From NCBI RefSeq assembly GCF_016458275.1, contig NZ_JAEMHM010000003.1, forward strand, positions 248,001-312,000: a DNA stretch of 64,000 nucleotides, written 5' to 3'. Position numbers and translations under genes: made by a program. The notes beneath the pieces were generated by a model. That model saw only the letters and a program-made list of their open reading frames with translations. It did no database searches and was not told the origin of the DNA. Shown piece after piece: positions 9,819 through 17,038 of this stretch. Positions within the stretch are counted from its first letter, which is position 1; every line of letters starts with the position of its first letter. The stretch is from Geomesophilobacter sediminis (GTDB lineage Bacteria > Desulfobacterota > Desulfuromonadia > Geobacterales > Geobacteraceae).

Positions 9819-9854
9819 GGGGGACCGGTACCGGCGGTGCCAGTCCCCCTTTTT
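9819..9854. repeat. Dispersed hairpin repeat related to the 778-933 array
   Basis: GGGGGAC and GTCCCCC arms enclose CGGTACCGGCGGTGCCA, then five T follow. The sequence matches the fourth unit of the 39-bp array at 895-933 (GGTGCC.GTCCCCCTTT) and so is a second copy of that family. Confidence 0.6.
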
Positions 9855-9964
9855 GCCTTCCTTGACTTTGAGCCCCCCTTCTCTAACCTTTTCCCCTGGA
9901 GTCACGGCAGTTACCCGTGGAGGGTCCGGTCGGACCCGATCCCAGCTCAAAAGGAGGTTTCACC

Positions 9965-10282
9965 ATGGATGTCACCCCGCGCATCGATCCGCAAGAGGTC
10001 CAATCCAGGATTCAGACCGGCGAAGCACTTCTGGTCTGCGCCTACGACGACGAGGAGAAATTCCGGGCGCTCCACCTGGAAAAGGCGCTTTCCCGGCACC
10101 AGTTCCAGGAAATCCAGCCTTCCCTTCCCAAGGACAAGGAGATCGTCTTCTATTGCGCCTGACCGAAGGAAGCCACGTCCGCCAGTTTGGCGGCGAAATT
10201 CATCCAGATGGGTTACCGCAACGCCAAGGCCCTGAGGGGCGGAGTCGACGGCTGGAAACAGGCCGGTTTCAAGCTCATCTGA
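9965..10282 (+). CDS. Rhodanese-domain protein with in-frame UGA: probable selenoprotein
   Basis: The frame begins at ATG 9965 behind a strong AAGGAGG (9952-9958). A normal reading ends at TGA 10160-10162 after 65 codons. The same frame continues with PKEATSASLAAKFIQMGY, then ALRGGVDGWKQAGFKLI and stops at 10280-10282. That continuation is the second half of a rhodanese domain: the active-site loop, the (L.GG..AW..AG) C-terminal signature and a normal end. Read through, the protein has 105 residues with selenocysteine at position 66 in VFYCA-U-PKEATS. Counting back from the conserved S-A-x-x-A-A helix, position 66 is the place of the persulfide-forming catalytic Cys. A hairpin of bSECIS type follows the UGA. 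A simple nonsense mutation in a Cys homologue (TGC or TGT to TGA) is the alternative. It is cytosolic, single-domain and probably monocistronic. Sulfurtransfer or selenium handling is inference. Confidence 0.85.
10160..10196 (+). promoter_or_regulatory. bSECIS-like element downstream of UGA codon
   Basis: From the UGA at 10160-10162, a stem CCGCCA (10179-10184) pairs with TGGCGG (10188-10193) leaving GTT as apical loop; with a 5-bp stem the loop is AGTTT. The loop lies about 22 nt after the UGA and has a G among its first bases. Known bacterial SECIS elements place an apical loop containing such a G roughly 16-37 nt after UGA. The coding frame passes through the hairpin, as in other bacterial selenoprotein mRNAs. 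Confidence 0.75.
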
Positions 10283-10290
10283 CTGACCAA

Positions 10291-10313
10291 GGGGCGGCCT
10301 CCAAAGCCGCCCC
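10291..10313. terminator. Hairpin between convergent genes
   Basis: GGGGCGGC pairs with GCCGCCCC around CTCCAAA, between the rhodanese stop (10282) and the stop of the minus-strand AttH-like gene (10316). No long T tract follows, so it is a weak or bidirectional terminator. Confidence 0.6.
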
Positions 10314-10315
10314 GC

Positions 10316-11488
10316 TCATTTCCCCCCTGCCGTACCCGCTCCGGCGTATCCGGTCATCTCCAGATAACCCACCCCCTTTGGAGCACCATCTCTTCCCAAA
10401 AGCGCCACCGCTCCCTCCCAATAGGGAAAGTTTCCGGTCAGCTCCTGGTCGGCGATGCGGGGCACGACCGCCAGGTCGATCCGCTGCGCCGGCAGTTGCA
10501 GCCGCCACCGCGCCGGATAACGGGCGCCGGTCTTGGGGCTGGTCCAGCTCCCTTCCGGAACCAGCACGACCTGCGCGGGGGTAAGCTGCCGGCACCTTCC
10601 GTCGGCTTCGACCAACGTCCCCGAACTGAAGGGATCGATCGAACCGTCGCGCCGACGCAGCCGGTACCACATGAGCTCCCTCCCGTCGTCCAACTGCAGG
10701 GCGAACCAATCCCACCCCACCTGGTCCGGCTCCAGGGCACTGGTGCTCCATTCCCGGTCCAGCCAGGAACTTCCGGCCACCGTGAAACGGGCCGCTCCGA
10801 TCCGTACCGTCCCGGTCGTCGCCAGACGGGGCAGGCTGTAATAGTACGAGGCGTTACCCGACGTGGGGCCCTTCCGGCTCAGGCCCCGCTCCCCGTTGAG
10901 GACCTCCCGGGTGAGCCTGGCGAGGTCGAGATCGATGCCGTAATCGGCTTCCGAGGCGGCCAGACGGAACCGCTCCGGGCGCTCCGGGATCTGGCGTGCC
11001 GTCCAATCTTCCAGCCATACCCGCACCGGCGAGCTTTCGGCTCCGGCAAGCCCCAGTGCGGCACGGCTGAAACGCTCCTCAAAGCGAAACCGTTTCCCGG
11101 CGACGTCGGTCAGCGCGAAATGGGCCATGTACACCTGGTTGGCCCCCCACCGGGACCGCCGGTTCGGTGCCCCCGGGGCAAGGGCCAGGCGGAAAAAGGT
11201 GAGCTGGTAGCCGAATTTTCTCCCTTCGGCGGTGGCCAGGTTTCCGGTGAAGTACCACCACTCGGTGCGAAAGTCGGGATGGGGGCCGTGGTCCCGGGGA
11301 AAGGTAAAGGGTCGTGGGACATAGGCACGGGTGAACCTCGGGTCAGCGGCGCCGCCCAGAACCCCGGTGACCGCGCCCGCGGGGCGCTCGACATGCCCGC
11401 TCTTCCGGTCGCCCCCCTGCCGGATGAGGAGCAATCCGGCTCCCAGCACGACGACCGCAATGCCTATACCAAGGGATCGGCGCCGCAT
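10316..11488 (-). CDS. AttH-like lipocalin-fold protein (carotenoid 1,2-hydratase-like)
   Basis: A 390-residue protein with an N-terminal membrane or signal segment (GIGIAVVVLGAGLLLIRQGG) and two lipocalin-like halves. The conserved segment FPRDHGPHPDFRTEWWYFTGNL and the later SSWLDREWSTS and GWDWFALQLDDGRELMWYRLR are the hallmarks of the AttH/CrtC superfamily (COG5621). The ATG at 11488 sits directly behind the permease stop codon, so it is the third gene of an ABC operon. The same gene set occurs in Agrobacterium as attEFGH-type genes. The periplasmic or membrane-anchored protein probably binds a hydrophobic ligand delivered by the transporter; an isoprenoid or lipid is my guess. Hydratase activity is not implied. 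Confidence 0.85.
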   Translation of the reverse strand: MRRRSLGIGIAVVVLGAGLLLIRQGGDRKSGHVERPAGAVTGVLGGAADPRFTRAYVPRPFTFPRDHGPHPDFRTEWWYFTGNLATAEGRKFGYQLTFFRLALAPGAPNRRSRWGANQVYMAHFALTDVAGKRFRFEERFSRAALGLAGAESSPVRVWLEDWTARQIPERPERFRLAASEADYGIDLDLARLTREVLNGERGLSRKGPTSGNASYYYSLPRLATTGTVRIGAARFTVAGSSWLDREWSTSALEPDQVGWDWFALQLDDGRELMWYRLRRRDGSIDPFSSGTLVEADGRCRQLTPAQVVLVPEGSWTSPKTGARYPARWRLQLPAQRIDLAVVPRIADQELTGNFPYWEGAVALLGRDGAPKGVGYLEMTGYAGAGTAGGK

Positions 11489-11489
11489 C

Positions 11490-14024
11490 TCATTCCTCCT
11501 TCAGGGCCAAAGCCGGCAGGGACCGCGCGATCCGCAGCGACGGGTAGATCCCTCCCAGCACCGCGGCAACCAGCGCAAGCGCTACCGACTGGAGCACCAA
11601 CAGCGGGTCGATGGAAAGTTCCATGGTCCAGCCGAAGGAACGGAGATTGACCACGTAGATCAGCACCAGGGCCTGGATGATCCCCAGCGGCACCGACAAA
11701 ATGCCGGAAAGGATGCCGATCAGGGCGGTCTCCCCGATCACGGTCCCCCAGACCTGGGCCGGGGTCAGCCCGAGCGCCCGCATCACCGCCAGTTCCCGGG
11801 CGCGCTCGACCTGAAGCGCCATCAGCGCGGCAAGAATGCCGATGCAGGCGACCACCAGGGTCAGCAGGCGGAGCACCCCGGTGATCGCGAAGGTACGGTC
11901 GAAAACCTGCACGGTGGCCCGCCGCAGCTCCGCGTTGGAAATGACGAAGACCTCGGCGCTCCCGGCAAGGCGCCGCAGCTGGGCGACCAGTTCCCCGGGG
12001 CTCACCCCCGGCCGGGCATAGAAGGACATGCCGTCCACGCCCGGATCGTCCCAGTTGGCAAGATAGGCGCCCCGGCTCATCATCACGATCCCGGCATCGG
12101 TGCCGTAATCATAGAAGACGCCGGCGACACCGAAGCTGCGGGGTCCGTGTGCGGTGGCGAGGGTGAGCCGTCTCCCGACCGTCAGATGATGCCGGTAGGC
12201 ATAGGGCTCGGACACGACCACCGCCTCACCGCGGGAGAATGGTCCCCAGGCGGCTTCCGGGTCGCCTTCCTTGAACCGGTACCCGATGAAGGTGCTTTTG
12301 GGCATCTGCAGGGAAAAGATCTCGGTTGCCCCTTCGGCACCCTCCACGCTCACCCGGCGCGACAGGGTATATCCCGCGGCGCCGGGGGCGGCGGCCACCC
12401 GTCGCACCAATCCCGGGTCAAGGACCGGGCGCAGCCGCGCGTTCCCCCGGTCGGCCACCCTCAGGTAGACGTCGGCGCGCAGCCAGCTCCCCAGCCACTG
12501 CTGCACCGTGTCCCGAAAACTCCCGACCATGATCCCGACCCCGATGGTGGCCGAGACCGCGACGACGAGCGCTGCGGCAGCGACGCCGGTCCGGGAAAGC
12601 GATACCACCACCCCGCGCGCCGCCATCTTGCCGATCACCCCGAGCCAGAGGCCAAGGAGCGGGCGGAAGAGGCGGCTTAACACCAGGACGGCTCCGGGGA
12701 CGGTGAGGGCATAGCCGATGATCACGGCAAAAAGGGCGGCGAAACCGCCGGTGATTCCGGCCGAGGAGACGAAGAAGAGGCCCCCTCCCGCCGCCATCAG
12801 CAAGGCTCCGGCGAGCGCCGCCCAAGGGACCAACCGGCGCCTGGTTTCCTCGATGTCGGAGCGGGCCATGGCCGCCCGGGGCGGGGCCCCGGTCGCTTCC
12901 AGGGCGGGGGGGAGCGCCGCCGCCAGCGTGGCCCCGACGCCCAGCAGCACCCCTTTGAGTACCGTTTCGGGATAAAGGTGCACCCCGGTCACCTGGAGGG
13001 TGAAATACAGGTCGTTGATGGTCCGGGTCACCAGGCGGGTCAGCTCCCGGGCGAGCAGGGAACCGAGGAGAAGGCCGGCAACGGTCCCGGCGGAGCCGAG
13101 CAGAAACGCCTCGCCCAGGACGCCGGCGCAGACCTCGCGCCGGGTCACGCCGAGCGCCCGCAGCATCCCGATGGTGCTCCGGCGCGTGATGACCGAGAAG
13201 GTCATGGTGTTGTAGATGAGAAACATCCCGACCACGAGCGCGAGGAGGCTGAGCGCGGTGAGGTTCAGGCGGAAGGCGCGGGTCATCCGGTCCAGGGCGC
13301 CGGCCCGGGCGCCGGCGGAAACGACGGACGTCCCCCGGGGAAGAAGCTTTTCGAGAGCGGCAAGTTCCCGGGCCCCCGCCTCCCCCTCCGGGAGGACCAG
13401 GTCGATCCGGGTAAGCCTCCCTTCCTGGGAGAGGACCTCCTGGGCGGTAGCGATGTCGACAACCAGCACCGAATCCAGCCCCAGCCGGGTCACCGCATCG
13501 GGAGGATCGAGGTAGCCGGCCAGGGTCAAAAGCACCCGCCTCCCCCCGCTCTCCACGGTGAACGGCTGGCCGGGACGAAGGCGCAGCGCGGCTGCGGTAC
13601 TTTGCAGCAACAGGCAGCTCCCCTGCTGGGCCACCAGGGTCTCCAGCAGGGGGCCGGAAAAGTGCCCGGTGTAGGAACGGACCGGGGCCTCGGCAAACGG
13701 GTCGATCCCGACCAACTGCAGGGTTCGGTAGGGAGGGGCCGCGGTCTGCACCGGGGCGGTCAGCATCGGGGCGCACTCCCGGATGCCGGAGAGCCTCAAG
13801 CTCCGGTAGAGCTCCTCGGGGATCCCGGCCGGCCCGGCGACCACCTGGTGGGTTGCCTTCCCCGCCACCGCCTGGGCGGCGCTGGTAAAGGCCCTCCGGG
13901 CGGTCTCGTTGGCCAGGTCGACCGCGGTCACCACCGCCACACCGAGGGCGACCCCGAGGACGGCCAGCACGGTCTGCCACGGATGGCGCAAAAGATGCCG
14001 CGCTGCCGCACGCCAGAGGATCAT
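11490..14024 (-). CDS. FtsX/LolE-superfamily ABC permease (two FtsX domains)
   Basis: I start this gene at ATG 14024 (MILWRAAARHLLRHPWQTVL), giving 844 residues; the longer open frame upstream is out of frame with the ATPase gene and only a shadow. The protein has an N-terminal helix and periplasmic region, a first FtsX block (NLTALSLLALVVGMFLIYNTMTFSVITRRSTIGMLRALG), two further helices in the middle, a second periplasmic domain and a final FtsX block (ALMALQVERARELAVMRALGLTPAQVWG). This two-block layout fits the AttF/AttG-type and LolCE-like permeases that extract or move lipophilic substrates. It overlaps the ATPase by 4 nt (ATGA). Downstream AttH-like protein completes the unit. Confidence 0.9.
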   Translation of the reverse strand: MILWRAAARHLLRHPWQTVLAVLGVALGVAVVTAVDLANETARRAFTSAAQAVAGKATHQVVAGPAGIPEELYRSLRLSGIRECAPMLTAPVQTAAPPYRTLQLVGIDPFAEAPVRSYTGHFSGPLLETLVAQQGSCLLLQSTAAALRLRPGQPFTVESGGRRVLLTLAGYLDPPDAVTRLGLDSVLVVDIATAQEVLSQEGRLTRIDLVLPEGEAGARELAALEKLLPRGTSVVSAGARAGALDRMTRAFRLNLTALSLLALVVGMFLIYNTMTFSVITRRSTIGMLRALGVTRREVCAGVLGEAFLLGSAGTVAGLLLGSLLARELTRLVTRTINDLYFTLQVTGVHLYPETVLKGVLLGVGATLAAALPPALEATGAPPRAAMARSDIEETRRRLVPWAALAGALLMAAGGGLFFVSSAGITGGFAALFAVIIGYALTVPGAVLVLSRLFRPLLGLWLGVIGKMAARGVVVSLSRTGVAAAALVVAVSATIGVGIMVGSFRDTVQQWLGSWLRADVYLRVADRGNARLRPVLDPGLVRRVAAAPGAAGYTLSRRVSVEGAEGATEIFSLQMPKSTFIGYRFKEGDPEAAWGPFSRGEAVVVSEPYAYRHHLTVGRRLTLATAHGPRSFGVAGVFYDYGTDAGIVMMSRGAYLANWDDPGVDGMSFYARPGVSPGELVAQLRRLAGSAEVFVISNAELRRATVQVFDRTFAITGVLRLLTLVVACIGILAALMALQVERARELAVMRALGLTPAQVWGTVIGETALIGILSGILSVPLGIIQALVLIYVVNLRSFGWTMELSIDPLLVLQSVALALVAAVLGGIYPSLRIARSLPALALKEE

Positions 14025-14728
14025 GGTCCCACCCCGGCGGTCATTTCGGTAAGGCGGCCCTCGCGCACGGTCACCACCCGGTCCGCCAGGCGCACCGTCT
14101 CCATGCTGTGGGTCACCAGGATCATGGTGGCGCCGCTGGGGCGGATCAGGCGTTCGAAAAGGTCGAGCACCTGCCGGCTGGTCTCGGCGTCGAGGTTTCC
14201 GGTCGGCTCGTCGGCCAAAAGCAATTCCGGGCGGTGCACCAGGGCCCGCGCCACGGCCACCCGTTGCTGCTCGCCGCCGGAAAGGCGGTCCGGATAGCTG
14301 GAAAAGCGGTCCGACAGCCCCACCTCTTCGAGCAGGTAGCGGGCCCGTTCCCGTCCTTGCTGGTCGAGTTGCCCGCTCAGTTCCAGGGGGAGCAGGAGGT
14401 TTTCCCCGACGGTCAGGGTGGGGATCAGGTTGTAAAGCTGGAACACGAAACCGACGTGCCGGCGCCGGAACAGGGTGCGCTCCCGCTCGGAGAGCCGGTT
14501 GATCGGCATCCCCTGCACGGCAACGGTCCCCGCGTCCGGGAGGTCGAGGCCCCCCACCAGGTTGAGCAGGGTGGATTTCCCGGAACCGCTGCGCCCGACC
14601 AGGAAGAGCCATTCCCCCGGCGCCACGGCAAGCCGCGCGTCCCGGAACACTACCCGCTCCCGGTCCCCTTCCCGATAACTTTTCGCCACCCCGGTCAACT
14701 CGACCAGCGGCGCTTCGGACCCCGTCAT
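14021..14728 (-). CDS. LolD/AttE-like ABC transporter ATP-binding protein
   Basis: A 235-residue ABC ATPase with Walker A GRSGSGKST, Q-loop FVFQLYNLIPTLTV, signature LSGGEQQR, Walker [13 protein letters not shown] and H-loop LVTHSME. It belongs to the same MacB/LolD group as the ATPase at 3715-4437 but is clearly a different gene with a different permease partner. It is the first gene of a three-gene minus-strand operon (ATPase, permease, AttH-like) with overlapping ends. Confidence 0.93.
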   Translation of the reverse strand: MTGSEAPLVELTGVAKSYREGDRERVVFRDARLAVAPGEWLFLVGRSGSGKSTLLNLVGGLDLPDAGTVAVQGMPINRLSERERTLFRRRHVGFVFQLYNLIPTLTVGENLLLPLELSGQLDQQGRERARYLLEEVGLSDRFSSYPDRLSGGEQQRVAVARALVHRPELLLADEPTGNLDAETSRQVLDLFERLIRPSGATMILVTHSMETVRLADRVVTVREGRLTEMTAGVGP

Positions 14729-14800
14729 GCCCGCCTCCGCCTCTCTTATTAAAATGAACCGGTCAATACTACCATATTTGCCGCCGCGCCCTGCATCGCC

Positions 14801-14829
14801 TTGACAGCATTGGCTGTCGCCGTAACAAT
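14801..14829 (+). promoter_or_regulatory. Putative promoter of the hydrolase-mlaA operon
   Basis: TTGACA at 14801-14806 is a perfect -35; 17 bp later AACAAT (14824-14829) matches four of six -10 positions. Confidence 0.45.
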
Positions 14830-14884
14830 TAGACGTCCTTAACTCAGACTTGGCGCAGCGTACATGAAAAAGGAGGGTATGGAC

Positions 14885-16174
14885 ATGATGCGAACCTTGA
14901 CGGTGCTGTTCCTGTGCCTCTTCCTGGCGCCGGCATCAACCCGGGGGGCCGACCCCGAGTATGGCTACCCGCTCCGCAGCGCCTTCGGGTCGTCCATCAT
15001 CGGGACGCCGGAAAAGCTCAAGCCGAAGCTCCCCGAGTACGTCCCGACCCGGACCCTGGAACTGGAGATCTTCCCGGACCGGAAAAAACCGCCGGTCTTT
15101 TTCTACGATCACGGCCTGGTCTCCACCCTTGCCTATCAGAAAAAGAAGGCACCCCTGGTCTTTCTGATCGCCTCCTACGGAGCGAGCAATCTCTCCAGTG
15201 CGCAGCAGACGCTGATGAAAACGCTCTATCAGGCCGGATTCCACGTGATCACCCTACCCTCTTCCACCCATCCAAACTTCATCATCTCCGCCTCGAGCAG
15301 CTCGGTGCCGGGGGACTTGACCGCGGACGCGGTGGACATGTACCGGGCCATGGAGGCGGCCTGGAACGCGGTCAAACACAAGATCGAGGTGTCCGATTTC
15401 TACCTGGTGGGGACGAGCCTCGGGGCCACCCAGGCGGCCTTCGTGGCCCGCTACGACGAGGAGCGGCAGTTCTTCAAATTCCGCAAGGTGATGCTGATCA
15501 ACCCTTCGGTGAACCTGTACAACTCGGTGAACATGATCGAGGCCCTCCTGGCCAAGATCCCCGGGGGCTCCAACCGCGAGGGGGAATTCTTCAACCGGAT
15601 GCTCACCCGGTTCATATCCTTTTACCGGGCCGGGAACTTCGTCTCCTTCAACGACCAGTTCCTCTTCGCCGTGTACCAGGAGCAGCTGTTTTCCAACGAT
15701 GAAGCCGGGGCGCTGATCGGCCTCTCCTACCGGGTGAACCTGGCCGGGCAGATCTTCGCTTCCGACGTTATGACCAACAGCGGCTACATCGTCCCGAAAA
15801 ACCTGGTGCTCCACTACACCGACCCGCTTTCCGACTACTTCCAGGTGGCCACCCACCTGAGTTTCTTCCAGTTTTTCAACGAGTACCTCTTCCCCTATTT
15901 CCGGTCCCAAAATCCCGGTCTCACCCAGGACGCCTTCATTCGCAGCCAGGGGCTCAAGGCGATCGACCCGTACCTGCGGGACAACCCGAAGTTCGGGGTC
16001 ATCACCAACGAGAACGACTTCATCCTGGCGCCCGGGGAGCTCGACTATCTGAAGGGCCTTTTCGGTCCCAACATCAAGGTTTACCCGTGGGGGGGACACC
16101 TGGGGAACCTCGAGTACCGCGACAACCTGGCCTACCTGGTCGAGTTTTTGAAGCGGGAGGGAGGAAAGCCATGA
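14885..16174 (+). CDS. Secreted alpha/beta-hydrolase-like protein paired with MlaA
   Basis: The open frame starts at 14864, but AGGAGG lies inside it at 14871-14876, so I place the start at ATG 14885 (eight bases on), giving MMRTLTVLFLCLFLAPASTRGA, a signal peptide, and 429 residues. The mature protein has VFLIASYGASNLSS after the first strand, and a GTSLGATQAAF nucleophile elbow (GxSxG) near residue 180, then LINPSVNLYNSV. A late NENDFI and a WGGHLGNL segment would supply the acid and His of a catalytic triad. This is a periplasmic hydrolase or serine esterase fold of unknown substrate. Its stop overlaps the mlaA start by 4 nt, which suggests a role in outer-membrane phospholipid turnover; that is inference from context. 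Confidence 0.75.
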   Translation: MMRTLTVLFLCLFLAPASTRGADPEYGYPLRSAFGSSIIGTPEKLKPKLPEYVPTRTLELEIFPDRKKPPVFFYDHGLVSTLAYQKKKAPLVFLIASYGASNLSSAQQTLMKTLYQAGFHVITLPSSTHPNFIISASSSSVPGDLTADAVDMYRAMEAAWNAVKHKIEVSDFYLVGTSLGATQAAFVARYDEERQFFKFRKVMLINPSVNLYNSVNMIEALLAKIPGGSNREGEFFNRMLTRFISFYRAGNFVSFNDQFLFAVYQEQLFSNDEAGALIGLSYRVNLAGQIFASDVMTNSGYIVPKNLVLHYTDPLSDYFQVATHLSFFQFFNEYLFPYFRSQNPGLTQDAFIRSQGLKAIDPYLRDNPKFGVITNENDFILAPGELDYLKGLFGPNIKVYPWGGHLGNLEYRDNLAYLVEFLKREGGKP

Positions 16175-16944
16175 ACCACGCCATCGGAACCCTTCGGCGC
16201 GGCGCCCTGGTGGCGCTGCTATTCACCCTTTTGGCCGGCTGCGCCACGACCGCCGCCAACCGTCCCGCCCCAGACGTGCCGGCCCGCCACACGGCGGCCG
16301 AGTTCCGGGACCTGCGGATCGCCTACGAGCCGGACCCGTGGGAGGGGTTCAACCGGAGCATGTACCAGTTCAACTACTACCTGGACCACTACCTCTTCCT
16401 CCCGGTGGTGCACGGCTACGAGTTCATTACCCCGGTTTTCGTCCAGGACCGGGTGTCCGATTTCTTCAACAACCTCGGGGAGATCAAGAACCTGACCAAC
16501 AGCGTGCTCCAGCTGAAAGGCGGCGAAACCGGGCACACCCTGGCGCGCTTTCTCACCAACTCGACGGTGGGGCTCGGGGGGCTCTTCGACCCGGCGACCA
16601 CGTGGGGGCTGGAACGGCGTCCGGAGGATTTCGGACTGACGCTGGCCCGCTGGGGGGTCGCCTCCGGGAACTACCTGGTGCTCCCGGTCTTCGGGCCATC
16701 CTCGGCGCGGGACGCGGGGGGGCTCGCGGTGGACGGCGGGATATCATATGGTATATATACCCTCGCCGATCCGTTCCGGTCCCTGGACGAGTCCTTCACC
16801 ATCGAAGCCGGGGTCGCCACCCTCGACGCGATCGACACCCGGCACCAGATTCCGTTCCGCTACTTCGAAAGCGGCTACCCCTTTGAGTACGAAATGGTCC
16901 GTTTCTTCACCCGGGAACGGCGGGAGTTGGCCACCAAGAAATAA
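16171..16944 (+). CDS. mlaA: MlaA (VacJ) family outer-membrane lipoprotein
   Basis: The start is the ATG at 16171, overlapping the upstream stop; the longer open frame is a shadow. The 257-residue protein has a lipoprotein signal (LLFTLLAGC) and the family signature DPWEGFNRSMYQFNYYLDHYL, followed by NNLGEIKNLTNSVLQLKGGE, RFLTNSTVGLGGLFDPA and YLVLPVFGPSSARDAGGL. MlaA removes mislocalised phospholipids from the outer leaflet of the outer membrane and passes them toward the MlaFEDBC machinery, which is not in this window. The hydrolase partner is unusual compared with E. coli, where mlaA stands alone. A terminator follows. Confidence 0.95.
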   Translation: MNHAIGTLRRGALVALLFTLLAGCATTAANRPAPDVPARHTAAEFRDLRIAYEPDPWEGFNRSMYQFNYYLDHYLFLPVVHGYEFITPVFVQDRVSDFFNNLGEIKNLTNSVLQLKGGETGHTLARFLTNSTVGLGGLFDPATTWGLERRPEDFGLTLARWGVASGNYLVLPVFGPSSARDAGGLAVDGGISYGIYTLADPFRSLDESFTIEAGVATLDAIDTRHQIPFRYFESGYPFEYEMVRFFTRERRELATKK

Positions 16945-16968
16945 CCATACCGACGGTCTTTGCAACCG

Positions 16969-17021
16969 GATCCCTTTTCCAAAGGCGGGAACCGACGCCG
17001 CGGGAAAGGGATCTTTTTTTT
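16969..17021 (+). terminator. Terminator after mlaA
   Basis: GATCCCTTTTCC pairs with GGGAAAGGGATC (one G-U pair) across a 21-nt loop and is followed by eight T. It lies 18 bp before the next start codon. Confidence 0.85.
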
Positions 17022-17038
17022 ACGAAACGGGAAACGTC

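Noticed and set aside
9965-10162. Truncated or pseudogenised rhodanese
   Set aside because: The frame after the UGA is intact to a normal stop, keeps all C-terminal rhodanese motifs and has a bSECIS-like hairpin. Decay would be expected to leave more damage.
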